NCBI GenBank assembly: GCA_000727475.1
Contig: KL647336.1
Span: 1 to 64,000, forward strand
Origin: Sarcocystis neurona
Lineage: Eukaryota; Apicomplexa; Conoidasida; Eucoccidiorida; Sarcocystidae
DNA: 64,000 bases
Direction of reading: 5' to 3'
Part shown: one piece after another, positions 12,451 through 24,997 of the stretch
How positions within the stretch are numbered: the first letter of the stretch is position 1
Layout: each line of letters opens with the position of its first letter
Notes under the pieces: model-generated
Databases searched by the model: none
Seen by the model: the letters and a program-made list of their open reading frames with translations, nothing else
What the model was told of the DNA's origin: nothing
Made by a program: the position numbers and the translations under genes

Positions 12451-15400
12451 GGGAAAATTCGCGCCTCTAGCGTATGCTGCAGGCGACCTGACAGCACGCA
12501 GTCTTCCTGCTGTGCATATCGCTGTTCCCATGGGGTGAATTCTTTTTCTATCGCAGCCTCGTCTATCGAACTTTCCTTTCCAGATGAGTAGGAGAAGTGC
12601 ACTATGTTCCACCGTGTCTCTGCAGTCACGATGCCACTTGGCGTAGTCCCTTCCACTTGCAGTGAAGAAAACAGAACAGCGTCTGCCACTTTACTCACTC
12701 AGGCCGACTAAGACAGCGTGTGTTACGTAGGAGTGATGGAAATGTACAGGTTTCCGCTGTTGCCACGAGTCTGAGAGAAGTGGCCGCTGCTCCCGTTGGC
12801 GCTGGGGACACTTACGCAGTCGCTGCGGCCACTGCACCGCGGACGCCTGCTGCAGCACCGCAGCAAGCGTTCTTCAAGATTGACGTAGCACCACCAGAGC
12901 TGTATCCTGCGGCTGCCTTCTGCTGCCGTTGCCTGCTATTTGTACCGCAGTCGTTCCCTGCTGGCGTTTCCTCCCGCCGTGTCCGGCTGCTGTTTCCCGC
13001 TACGGTGTCTGCCGATGCTATTTGTCGCCGCTGAGTCTTCTCGCCTGTTCACTCAGAGGATGCCACCGTTGTTTCTCATGCTGCTCACCATGCCGCGGCT
13101 GCTGGCTCGACGTGGTCACCGCCGCAGGAAGAAGGGAAATCCCACGAGCGTCGTTGCTGCTGCGGCAGCGCCGCTCGCCGCTGCACAACGCGCACTGCGC
13201 CCGTTCCTGTTGTTGCCGCTGGTGTCGCTGGTGTACCATCAGGTGGGCCGGGCGCCCAACGAAAAGAATGCGGAGAGGTGGAAATGACCAAAAGAGGAAA
13301 CCAGCTACGCGAACGGGGACCGAAATTCGCACAGAAACGTCGACAGCCGCAGCACGGGTGCAGCCAGCCTCGAACAGCACGACGCGCCGGGGATTTGCAT
13401 GCGCGGAATGTCAACACTTCCCGTTAGGTCGTCCTAGCCTGCCTGTACTCCTGAGGCCCCCCTGCTGCCGTTGTTGAAGCTGCTCCGCCTTCATGCCGCT
13501 GCCGTCGTCACTCCAATACGCCGTACCTGCTGTGTTCCCAGCGCTGTCTGGCCGTGTGGTGGATTTGCGGCGTTCCAGCGGCGGTGCTGCATACCACCCC
13601 TCCCGCGCTGCAAGAAGGTGCTACTGCCTTACTACCACAGCTGCGTGTAACATTGGAACTACTGCGTGCGGCGGTGGCGCCGGCACGCAACTAGTAGTAT
13701 CCCTGCGTCGGTGCTATATGGTGTCGTTCCTGAACGTGGCAGTGCTGCTTTCGCCGTGGAGCTCGGGCGTTGGTGTACCTCGGCGCTGCCCTCGTGGTGC
13801 TGCGGCGATTCTGCCGGGTGCTGTGTACAAGAATGCGTGCGTCCCCAGCCACCACTAGTGCCGCAGCTGTTCTGCCCTGAAGTCGCCTTGCGCCAGCTGC
13901 ATGTAGTTCCGCGCTGCTGCTGAGCGTCTATTTTGTCGCAGCACAGCGTGTTGCCGCATTCTCCTCTCTGACGACTTGTTGTTCATGTTGCTTCAGACGG
14001 TGCCGCTCTGTCTTGCTACGTGTTGTGCTGCAACGGCTGACGCTCTCGCGGATGTGGTGCCGCAGGTGCTGTGGTCGGGCCGCCTCTGCTGTATTATGTG
14101 AGTGCGGCTACGGCTTTCGCGCGGTTGCTGGCGTCTGCTCGGGCTTCTCTCTCAAAAGGACACGTTTTCTTTAAGCAGCGATTCTGCGCCTCGGGCTCTG
14201 CGCCTGAAATCGCTGCATCTCGCTGTTTTCCATCTTGTTGTGTAGCGCGTTTCTCCCCGCTGACTCATATAGTACGCACTTTGACAACATTTGCTTGGCG
14301 CGCCGCTGTTCTGATCCGGCTGCTACACTTGTTCCTAAGATCGCATGGTTGACTTCCGTCCTACACAGCGTACAGGCCGCACGACGTCCGCTCATCATTT
14401 TCAATGGCCCCTGCTCCTCACCTCTTCCGGCCTTTCACATTCCTTTCTGCCCATCGTTGTCGCTGAGAACCCGTAGTCCTCACGTTCTGCGCTTCCCACG
14501 CCTTCCCGCACGTGTCTATTCGCGGAAACACGACTTTCCTCTCGATTCCGACCCACCGGCCGGCGTACGTACGCCGCCGCGTCGGCAACTCCGGAGTCCG
14601 TACACCCCAACGGCAGATGTTCTGCTGGGCAGGACGGCGGGTACTGACACACGCCCTGGCTCTGCTTCACCACATCTTCCTGCCCCTGATGTGCTTTAGA
14701 ATGTACTTCTACGAACAGATTCTTTCAGAATACTCAAGAGAGAGAGAGAAGCGTTGACTCGTCTGTACCGCCTCCTTGCACTCCGCTGTTCTCTGCTCCG
14801 CGCGCACACGAAGTTCTCCCGTCGCCCGTCCGCCGACGACCAAGTCAACTGCTCTCGTGATTCGATAAAAATGCATATGGCTGAGAAGTAGGTATCGTTG
14901 GGTGTCATCTCTTTCCTTACAGTGACGTGTGCCGACATCCACGGTATTATGTTGCCCTCGTACCGCTGCATTTGCGTGTGTGTCTCTACGTAAGTGTGCG
15001 TCACGCATTCTAGAGCTTTGGCTTTGGTGTTTCTCTTCGTCACGTGCCAGCGAGAAATGCATTTATAGTCGCCCTGTCTCCTATGCAAGATATGCCCTTC
15101 CTGTACACAGAAGCTGCCGCGGTACGTGCTGCAGCAGCATCGTTTGCAGCGGCCGCCGCTGAGAAACAACCAAACCGAGACTTGTGCTCTCCCGGCTTTT
15201 GCTCTTCTGCTTCGTGAGGAGCCCACGCCTCTCCGGCTGCACCCCAGTGGCTACTTTCTCCGTGCATCCCCTTCGTCTGCTGCTGCCGTCTTTCTCGGTT
15301 GCTCGACTGCACTTCCTCTGGTTTGGTGCCGGCGTACCTTCGCCAGCACTGCTGCTGATGCACGTCTACGTGTGTGTTTAACGCTGCGGCAAGCCGTGTT

Positions 15401-17066
15401 GCTTCTGGCGACGCAACTGGGCTGCTTAAGCATTTGCCGCTGCCTCCTCAATGTTGCTACGTGGCTCGCCCACTGTCGCTGCATCTACCGACACGTCTCG
15501 TAGACGCGGTCTTCTGCTGCCTTCGCTGCTTTGTATTATTTTCCCCACTGGCCAGTTGCCTGTTCGTCTCCTGCGCCTTGATGAATGTGTAAACACTCGA
15601 TATCGTCGTACGCGATCCGTCTGGGAGTTTTCGTGCGTCCTGCGGTGTGCTGGTGTCCCGGCTTTCCCCCGCATGGTGGTGTGGTCATCTGGGAGGTCTG
15701 CAGCAGGACTGCTCTGGTGTCACTTCTCATAAGCAGCAGCGCTCAGTCAGGACTCTGCGCCTCTCCGGGTGCCTCTTTCTTCCGTTATTCTTCTTGCTGC
15801 TGTTGTGCTCCTGCTGCTGCTCCTCGTCCCTCTGCTGAGAGTAATTCTCAGTTTTTCCCCGCCGCCTCTACGACCGGTGTCACTGTTCTAGCTGTGGAGC
15901 GGCCCGCCCTCGCGTCCTCCCGCTGTGACTATTTTCCCTGTGGCAAGTGCTAGCGCAGTGTGCCTGCCTACTACTCCCCGCTCCCCACTGTTGCCTTCTT
16001 CTTGCAGCTCGTCGTCGCCGTCCGGGCGCACTCCATCTGCACTGCATTCTCTTCTCCTGTCGTCTGCTGCTGCGCGCCTCCTGCTGTTTTATGGTGAGGG
16101 CTGCCGCTGCAGCTGATGTGAGGGGGCTCGCTTCTGCAGCTGCTGCTGCTGCATTCCGACACACGAGGGTAGGAATCACTCCCGGATGGCAGTATCTTTC
16201 TGTTGCTCTGCGTCAGGTACTTCTGTGCGTCCGCAGAGGGTCTCGACACCTTGTGCCACGTCCGCGGTCTGTGCACACTTTTTACGTGCCTCTTCTCCTC
16301 GTCAAGGCCTTCTCGCGCTGTTTGCGCGTCTGCCTCGGCCTCCCTGGGGCATGTCGTTTTTTCTCTCCTCTGTTTTTGTCTCCCCTGCTCTCATCTCCTG
16401 GTCACGTGCGCTGCGCCAACAATCCTGCGCGCCATATGCTGTGCTTCTGTCACTGTTGGCGTAGGACTACTGCTGCTGGTGCTGCGTGCCGCTGTTTTTG
16501 CTGTGGCTTCTGCAGCGCCGTCGTGTCCCTTCCTTCCAGTAGACAGTATTGGTGGCCGCGTCTTTGGCAGCAGCGTATGTGAACGACCCAGTGGCGACTC
16601 CCTCCGGCAGCCACGACAGCAGCTGAAGCAGCACCGCTGGTGGCAGCACTGTTCCTGGCGGGGGACACCTCGAGTACAGCGCCTGCATCTGGTCTGTCTT
16701 GCAGCACCAGTAGCAGCAGTTTGGAGTATCGAACCAGCAGCAGCAACAGCAGCACCGTCCGACCTGCCTCTTTTTTTTCTTGCAGAGGCGCATCATCAGC
16801 CGTCCGTGCGAGAGTTCTGTGGGAAGGCGACCAGCAGCAGCGTCTCGCTGCGGTGTCAGCTGCGGCGCAGCTCGGGAGGTTGCGTGGGGCAGCAGCACCC
16901 CCGCAGTCGCATGATTCTGCGCTCAACGCCGCAGAAACCGCACTCCCAGCTGTGGGTGGAGGAGGAGGAGCAGCAGCAGTTGTGAGACGCACGACGGGAA
17001 GTCGTTTGAAGGGGAAGCGCTGCAGTGGCAGCAGCAGTAGCTGCAGCAGCAGAAGCGGACGACAAG
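12450..17066. other. CTG/GCTG-rich stretch with no confident gene
   Basis: From about 12.7 to 17.0 kb the plus strand is rich in CTG, GCT and TGC, the reverse of the preceding block. Many overlapping frames are open on both strands, as expected for such DNA. The longest is a 260-codon plus-strand frame at 16203-16985 that ends 82 bp before the U2AF35 start. It is Cys/Leu-rich at one end and Gln-rich at the other, and a GTGAGA resembling a splice donor overlaps its stop. I recognise no conserved domain. The last few hundred bases presumably include the U2AF35 promoter and leader. Confidence 0.5.
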
Positions 17067-20000
17067 ATGGCGGAGCACTTGGCCAGGATTATAGGGACGG
17101 AAGAAGACCGAGTAAATTGCCCCTTCTACTGGAAAATCGGAGCATGCAGGCATGGGGATCAGTGTTCTCGCTCTCACTACAAGCCAACGTCTTCTCCTAC
17201 GATCGTCCTGCGGCACATGTATCCGAACCCGCCTGTTGCCATTGCCATTGCTGAAGGCCAAAATGGTGAGTACATGCGTACGATTCGCCGCTGCAGCAAC
17301 TTGCGCACGCCCGCTCAAAGTGTCGGGTGCCGGCGTATTCGCTGCTGCTGCTGCTGGTGCTACAGCGGCTCCCGTGGCCTGCTCATTTCGAATGGTGAGG
17401 GCATGTGTAGTCGTTGCGGCGGCTGCTTCTCCCGCCTTGAAGCGTTGACTCTTTGAAGGACAAAGAATGTTTGCGCACGCACACACACACACACACCCAC
17501 ATAGACGTCTGCAGCATTCACGCACGTCTCTGCATCGTTCTCGCTGCGGGTGTGCTGGGCGGCGAGGAGAGGAAGCAGGCGACTGGCTCTGCATGCGCCG
17601 GCTGTTTTGAGGGGGAGCCACGCTTGCTTCTGTGCGTACATATATCTGTGTTTCTCTCTCCCTCTGTCTCCGTATATGTGTGTATATCTATAAAGAGGCA
17701 GGGAGAGAGGAGTCTGTGTAGGTGTATATGTGATTTGCACGTGTGTGTATGTATCTGCTTACGTATGTTTGTGTCTGTATTCCCCCACGCATGTATTTTC
17801 GTCTTCTCTCTGACTTACCCCCCCTCGAGGCCAGCGTGTGTGTATATCGTTTGGATCATGTGCGAAACGGAAACAAGGGAAAAGATGTAGTCGCCGGGGT
17901 GCGTCCCATGGTCGAGGAATGGCAGCTCTTCTGAGCTGCGGCTGCTGCTGAGAAGACGTCTGCATGCAAGCAGGCGTCAGCATGGGCTGCTTCAGCAACT
18001 CTGGGGAAGGCCGCGGCCAGCTGAGACACAGACCGAGTGTAACGTCCTACGTGTGTGTTCCTCGGGTCGTTTCCTCGCAGCCCGCATGCAAAATGTGCGG
18101 TGCGCACTGCGCCTCGGGCGAGGACGATGCCGCTTCCAGGTGTCTGTTGCAGTAGTGCGCTCTTTAGAAGTGTTGCGTCTATACATCGAGACTCACCACG
18201 GCTCCGTACTGTCAGGCTTCGCATTCTGCTGTCTTTGGCACTAGCGCACTACTCGGACGTGCTGCGTCTATATATCATAGCCTACTACGGCTGCGTACCG
18301 TCTGGCTTCGCATGTCTGCTGTCTGTGGCAGTAGCGCACTACTCCGACGTGCTGCGTTTGTATATCATAGGCTGCTACGGCTCCGTACCGTCAAGCTCCG
18401 CATGTCTGCCCTCTCTGTGGTTCTGGCGATTACCTGTTTGTGCCGCGTATCCGTCTGTCTACGCATTCACATGCTGGCGCGGTGTCGGCCTCTGGGTGCG
18501 CATATATCAGCATGTTCACATGTATGTGTATTTGTGTGTCTGCGTGTATGTGTATCTGTGTATCCACATGTTGTATATTTACCTGTCTACGTGTCTGTCT
18601 AACAGCATGTCTATATGTGTGTGTATCTGTCTGCATGGGTGTGTGTCTGCATATCTACATCCTGTGTAGCTATCCGCCTAGGTATGTGTATGTCAGCATG
18701 TCCAAGTGTATGCATATGTGTGTGTCTACATGTATGTGTACCTGTGTGTATACATGTTGTATATCTTTCTGGGGACGTATGTGTGTATCCGCGTGTCTGC
18801 ACGCATGTATGTCCGTGTGTCTACGTCTCTGTATATCTGTGTGTCTGTGCATCTCTGTGTGTACGTGTTCGTGTGTCCGTGTATATATGTATTTGCATGC
18901 AGAGAGAGAGGAGGTGTAGGTGAGGCAATGTGTGTGTCTGTCTTCGCGGTATTTGCGCTTGTGTGCTGCGTATGTCGCTGCTGTGTTTGCTGGTGTATGT
19001 ATTCCTGCGGCGCGTGCAATTTCGTCTACACACAATTCCTCTTGCGCCGTGTCGGCGTTTGTTCTTTCTCACCCATGAGGCGCTGAAGGTGAAGGAAGCA
19101 TTATACAAGCAATGCGAAATCCCAGCGTCTGTTCCCCTTTCACTCCGGCTGCATGAAAACGCCCCCACCCACACCCCGAGAGGAGTACATTAATATGTGA
19201 CTTACTTTTTACGTACGGATCTCTCCGTGGGTTCTTGTGCTTTTCCTGGACGTCTCTGTGTGTGTGTGTATGTGTGTGCGAGCCGACTGGGTGTGTGTAT
19301 TGAGGGCTTGCGTGCATTCACCCTTGCTGCGTCTCAGGTGGTGCCGCTGCTGCTGCGCATCAGCATATGTAGGTGTATGTGTCTGTTAGGTGGGCGGCTG
19401 TGAAAGAGACGAAAGTATCGGCGTCCTCATCTATGCGTGGACGCATGCGCTGCTGTTGCTGCTGCCGTTGCTGCCACCCGTTTTCCTGCTGCCGCCGTGT
19501 TGCGAGCAGTGTCAGATGAGCTGCTGGACCAGGCAGCAGACCACTTCGAGGCGTTTTTCGCAGAAGTGTTCGAGGAACTAGCCAAGTACGGCGAAATCGA
19601 AGATATTGTCGTTTGCGATAATATTGGCGACCACATCATCGGAAATGTATACGTGAAGTACACGGACGAAGACGCAGCCAACAAAGCTCTCGCTGCTCTG
19701 CAAGGCAGATTCTACTCAGGTGCGACGACGCTCGCTCTTCTCTCTCATCGTCTCGCGTTCTCTTTCTCTCATTCGCATTTCCTGTCAGTTTCTCCCTCTA
19801 TCGTTCTCTTCCCTTGTCGCTCACATTCTCTCTGTCTCACCCCCTTGGTCGTGCGGTGTTATATATGTGGGCCAGTGTCTGTGTGTGTGTGTGTAAAACT
19901 TGGTGCTGCCTGGAGCTGCCGTCTTCTTCCGCTCTTGTTGCTGCTCTTGAGAGTCTGTTTCCCGACATCTTCCTTCATCTGTACGCGAGTGATGGGGAGT

Positions 20001-23000
20001 GCCACCACCCATGTCGATGCACGCGTCTTTTCTCTACAAACGCAGGGTTAATGCGTCCTCTCTGGTAGCGCGTTGCTCCGACCTCAACGTCTACACACGT
20101 TATAGATGCCTGATTGTGTGCGATATACCTGTACATATATATCTGCGTATCTCCCTCTCTGTCCCTCCATATATATATATATACATGCATATATGTGTAC
20201 ATCTCTGTGTCTGAGTGTGAGATTTGTGTACGTACATATATACATATGTACATATATATGTGTATATCTACATGTGTGTAGAAGATGCACTGTTGTGTTT
20301 TGAGCATACTGAAAGAGACGTGCAGGCACATGGAAGGAGATCTAGGGAAAAAGACAGACGCTTCCGTTTGCACGTATATATATATATATATATGTTCAAA
20401 GTGTAACTGCGCGTGTGTGCGTGTGTGTATATGTGTAGATCGATTTTGTTGTGTGCTGCGCTCGTGGAGAAAGGTTTGCATGCACGTGGGTGGATGTGTG
20501 CTTCTGCAGCTAGGTGGCGAGACCTAGACGCGGGGCGCGGCGCCTCCGCCTTCTCCCCTTCCTGCCCGTGCACGGCATGTTGCCTCGGTGGTACATGTGT
20601 TTGCCGGATAAATATCTGTGACCCTGCTTCCTGAGTATGTTTGTGTTGCTTCCCTCTTCTGACCGACAATAAATATTCTGTACGTGAATGTGGACTTCTG
20701 TGTCTGTATTTCTGGGCATGGCTCTGTCTCTGTACATACACGTGTGGAAATACATAGATAAATATATGTATGTGTATGTCTGCAGGCACATGTGTGGAGG
20801 GCGTTAAGTGCGGGTAGGACAAGTTCGTGTATTCGCGGATGCGTTAGAGATTAGATTAGTGGAAATGTATTCATATCCATATATTCATATCCGTATACGT
20901 TCCTGCATTTATGGGAGTAGACATATCGATCCTGTGTGGCGATATATATGTGCGACTGCCCGGCAGGTAGGTCTGTGTTTGCCTGCCTGACATCCGAGGA
21001 ATGGGCGTGTGAGTCTCTGCGCGTGCAAGCCTGCAGCCCCTCTCGTGGCTTCCGAAACATTGATGCGCGCACGTGGATATCTGATTCCGGACTCGCAGAC
21101 GTAAAGTATACAACATTGGGTGTGCACATATGTGCAGACACACACACACACACAGAGCGTTTGGGTGTACATACACCCAGCATCTGGGTGTACGTGCACA
21201 CAAGATTTGAGTATACATACATACATACATACGTACATTTATAAATACATACATTTATGAATACGTACATACATATATACATACACACATTCATCCATAC
21301 ACATATACATAACACACATCCATACATACATATATACATACATACATATATACGTACATACATACATACACACATGCATACATACATACATGTGTACATA
21401 CATACCTACATACGTATACACATACATACGTGGATAGCTGTACGTAGATGCAGCGTGTCGTCCGCACGTGTATATATGTGTGTGTGTAGAGGTGCGGGAC
21501 CACTGCTGGGGCTCGCTGCCTCCGCAGACTCAGGAGAGTTCTATTTGCGTGACTCTCTCTGCATGCGCGCGGGTATTTTTGGACATGATTGCAGCGCCGG
21601 TTGTACGACGCACCTGGTGTCTCTGTCCGTCTTTTCTTTTCCCCGCGCCTCTGCACACACCGTCGCTTGCATGTGTTTGCACCTCGGTGTCTGCATGCAT
21701 ATGTGTGTGTAGCTCCGTTTGCTCTTTCAAGCAGCGCATGCTTCTGCGTGCGTCTGCCTCCACGCGAGACGCATGTGCAAATTGTGTTGACTTATTTTCC
21801 TACTCTGTCTACTTTTTTCGGCTTCTGCGTAGAAGCGCCTCTCTAGATTCTGATGTGTGTGGACCCTAGGCGATGTGGTCTTGTGCTTGAGTATTCGTTG
21901 CAAAGGAGGAGGCGTGGTGTAAGCGGCTGCTGCGGACAAAAGAAGACGCAGCAGCACTGCTGTTTGTTTCTGCGCCACCAGGAGAATTCTTTCATGTTTA
22001 CGTGTGTGGATGTGCGTCGGTGTTTCCCCATGTGTACACCTACGCACGCGCACCTCTGTAGGTATGTACTTATGTATGAACCTGTGCCCTTCTAGAGAGG
22101 AAGAGCCGTGCTGCGCGTTGAAGTGTAGATTTGTGTGTCTGCCTTGATAGGGGGAAGAGTCCCACACCTATGGACACACTGCTGTGCGCGAGCGTACGCG
22201 TGACTCTTGTTACAGCCAGAGACTTCGTGGTCCGTCCTTTGTATAGCAGATGTATGTTTTTTTTCCTTGCCGTCTGTGTCCCCGCAGGCGCATGTCTCTG
22301 TCCTTTCCAGTCTGCATGCATGTGTAGGGGTGTCGCAGGTGCCTGTCCACTTTTCAGCGCCGGAGTACGCATGCGTAGCATACATGTTTCTCTCCACTTC
22401 CCCACATGCATGCGTGGAGATCTGCAGTTCGCCACTTGCTTCCGTAAGTCGCTGCTGCATACTGCAAATGTGGGGACCACTGCAGGGAAGCAAATTCACG
22501 CGGAATTTACGCCAGTGACTGACTTTCGGGAGGCGCGGTGTCGACAGTTCGTGGACGGGCAGTGCAGACGTGGGGGCTACTGCAACTTCATGCACTTGAA
22601 GCATGTCCCGCGCTCGGTGAAAAGGAAACTGTTTCGAAAGATGTACGAGGAGCATCCGGAGTATGGCCGAAAACGAAGTCCTGGGCGCAGGCGCTCACGT
22701 TCGCGTCGACGGTCTCCGTCCCCTCCCACCCGAACCGTTAGAAGGTATCTCGGCGCGTCTCGTCTCTCTACCCACGCATGCACGCACATCTCACTGTTTG
22801 TCGGTAGTCTGCGTGTGTCTCTGTGTGCGTCTTTGCTGCGGGGCTGGTGGACAGCGCGATGCCGGGGATGGCGGCGACGCCGGGAAGGAGTGAAGAGGTG
22901 GGAGAGAAAATGACGTGTGGAGGGAGAGGGACGGGGTGGTGCTGCTGCGGTGGTGGCCTGGTGGTAGCGGAGGACCGTGGCCATGCGGTGGGGCACAATT

Positions 23001-24997
23001 TGGGAGAAGACAGGCCCCGTGTAGGGCGTGCTGTAACGACCCGTGGGTAGTCCGGAACTACGCGAGAGGGGGAATGAATTGAAGCGTCAGCGGAAAGCAG
23101 AGTCTGCGCGCAAGGGGTGTTTTCGCAGTAGGAATAAACGCGACAGGACCGCAGGAGCACCCCTCTAGGCGGCAGAGGAGAAGAAGGAAAGGAAGTGTAG
23201 GGAGATCAACAGCGAGAGAAACACAGGGAAAGCAGCCGGCAGAAATGGGGACAGGTCGGCAGAAAAGTGAGGACAAGAGGGAAATGTCGCAGTGTTCAAC
23301 AGTTCATCTCTGTTGTGTGGCGGCGCATTCGTATGTGTGGCTGCAGGTGATTTGTATTATGCTAGCCGAGGGGGTATATACGTATGTACGTGTACGCGTG
23401 CTTGCGTGTGTGGATGGATAGACGGCGTAGGGTTGCTGGCCTCTGTGCGCGAAGACAATGTTATGACTATCCGTCCACACACCTATACGCAGTGCTCATG
23501 TGGTGCCGCATGCCTCGTGTCTGTGTGGTGGCCACATATGTCAGCCTGTTTTCCACTAATGTGGGTATCACACGACGGAAGAGGAGCCGCGCGTCGTCGT
23601 TCAGAGTATACGTACGTGCTGTAGCATGTGTCTACGGGTGGAAGGCCAGGGGCGCAGGAAAACGCTGCTGTTCTTGCGTTTTCTGTCGTCAGACAAGCGA
23701 AGCCAGCGTCTTCTGGCCTGCGTATGTCTGTGTGTGCGAGGCCTGGAGTCTATTATATTGACGCGGATATAACACGTGTGTGCTGTAGTGCCACGTACGG
23801 GAAACTACGTTTGTGAGCAGTAGTGCCGTAGGCGTGGAAGCGACACGTGCATGTATGCGTTGATGTACTGTAGACGCGTCGTGCGCCATACGGAGGGACC
23901 AGCAGCAGGAGCAGGGAGGGTTCTGTCGCACTACGGAGGAGTTTTCTGTCGCATCAGCAGCAACAGAAAAGATCGCTTTCCCTAATTCTCAGTGAAGAAA
24001 ACGGTGGCAACCAGAATCCCGGGTTACTTCTTGTGGGTGTCAGCTATACCACCTGGCGACCCGCTGCCCCTAGTGTATATATATATATGTATACATCGGT
24101 AGTGTATGCTTCTGACGGAGCCGCATACACCCCTTGTGTCTGTACACATCTGTACATGTATATATATGAGACAGTATGGTATAGGTGAATTTCTCTCTCT
24201 GCTTTGGTTCTGTGTATGTGTACACATCTGAACGGTGTGTTCGTCTGCACATGTGTGCGTGTGTTACCTCTTCTTTGTCCCTCTCGCTCCAGGTTAGTAT
24301 GGCGGAAAAAACGTCCGTACGGACGAGTGCGTGTGTCTGTCGCGTTTTCTATGCGTTACGATCTCTCGTTCTGTGTGTCTGACTGCAGGTGTGTGTGTGC
24401 TGCATGCGAACGTAGACGTGTGAGAGTTCGTGGGGTCGCCGTCCTTCAGTAGGTCTATGTTGTAGACCGGCGGCGTGGCCCCTGCATACACACCACTTCC
24501 ACGCAGCAGAGAGGGAACACTCTGGGCTAGCAAGGAGAAGAGTATTTCTGCGGATGATCTAAAATGACAGCATAGCGTCTTCTCTGTCGATACACTTTTT
24601 TGGCACTTCTCCACATTCGTTTGATTGCGTAGACGTCGTTGGTCTGTAGGTGGATGGCGGGGGTGTGTACACCTCGTTTGACGCAACACGCTCACGCTGT
24701 TGCCAGGTAGGAAGAAGAGATCTGCAGCGCATGTGTGGTTCAACTAGTGCTCTCTGTCGGGTGTCTTGCTCTGCTGTTCTTCCACCATACAAAGCAGTTT
24801 TTCCTCCGCGTAACAAAATTTCCATCCATGCATATCTACTGACACTGCGGTGCTGCTCTTCATCCGGGGCTGCTCCCCCCGTCGTGCGCAGGCGATCGCC
24901 GAGTATACAGCGACCAGAGCGTCGCACCAGTGAAGAACGGCGGGCGATGATTGCCAAGTGGAATGCGGAGAGGGAGGAGGGCACCAACAGCGGGTAA
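17067..24997 (+). CDS. U2AF1: U2AF small subunit (U2AF35), 3' splice-site recognition
   Basis: Four exons, 17067-17265, 19510-19719, 22486-22744 and 24892-24997, join to 257 codons plus TAA with phases 1, 1 and 2 and GT..AG introns of 2.2, 2.8 and 2.1 kb. U2AF35 pairs with U2AF65 in the nucleus and reads the AG of 3' splice sites. Zinc finger 1 is C18-C27-C33-H37 (start [14 protein letters not shown]). The UHM-type RRM spans about residues 66-150 ([17 protein letters not shown]). Zinc finger 2 is C155-C163-C169-H173, preceded by TPVTDFREA. Then come an Arg/Ser segment (about 196-230) and a tail with [16 protein letters not shown], resembling plant U2AF35 ends. The Gly-rich linker of the human protein is missing. 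Ser34 and Gln157, mutation hotspots in the human protein, are conserved at the same numbers. The exon 2 acceptor is GAGCAG, so starting at 19507 would add one alanine. An in-frame ATG at 17025 would add 14 residues but is less family-like. The identification is very secure. Confidence 0.95.
18151..18419 (+). repeat. About 90-bp tandem repeat, three copies, in U2AF1 intron 1
   Basis: Copies begin near 18151, 18240 and 18330. Each contains a core like GCGCACTACTC-GACGTGCTGCG followed by CTACGGCTCCGTACCGTC and GCATGTCTGC. The last two copies are closest; the first is more diverged. The period is 30 codons, and one plus-strand frame (18055-18669) stays open through all copies, encoding repeats of [12 protein letters not shown] type. 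The position inside intron 1 makes translation doubtful. Confidence 0.85.
18500..18900. repeat. TG-rich degenerate simple sequence in U2AF1 intron 1
   Basis: About 400 bp made almost wholly of TGTATGTGTGTCTG-like words on the plus strand. All frames give long Cys/Val/Tyr-rich readings that are products of composition rather than genes. Confidence 0.8.
19501..19512 (+). promoter_or_regulatory. NAGNAG tandem 3' splice acceptor of U2AF1 exon 2
   Basis: The acceptor reads GCGAGCAG before TGTCAGATG, giving two AGs three bases apart. Using the first adds a GCA alanine codon; using the second gives the family-like junction QN-VSDE. A pyrimidine-rich stretch lies just upstream (about 19445-19500). 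The choice between the two is not resolved by sequence alone. Confidence 0.6.
20155..20395. repeat. TA/TACA simple sequence in U2AF1 intron 2
   Basis: TA runs at about 20168-20182 and 20375-20393, with intervening ACATATATACATATG words. Non-coding intron filler. Confidence 0.8.
21211..21435. repeat. (TACA)n tetranucleotide array in U2AF1 intron 2
   Basis: About 220 bp of ACATAC units with slight degeneration, including perfect stretches of four or more copies. It follows a short CA run at about 21137-21153. All three frames are open over much of the array, giving spurious Tyr/Ile/His frames. Confidence 0.9.

Noticed and set aside
16923..17621. A 232-codon minus-strand frame
   Set aside because: It is the antisense shadow of U2AF1 exon 1 and neighbouring CAG-rich sequence.
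20100..21430. Long Tyr/Ile/His-rich frames on both strands
   Set aside because: They are produced by TA and TACA repeats within U2AF1 intron 2, and more than one frame is open at the same place.
22745..23050. An alternative last exon of U2AF1 with Gly-rich reading after an AG near 22855
   Set aside because: It can be phased but has no family resemblance; the exon at 24892-24997 keeps phase and gives the conserved EERR..KWN tail.
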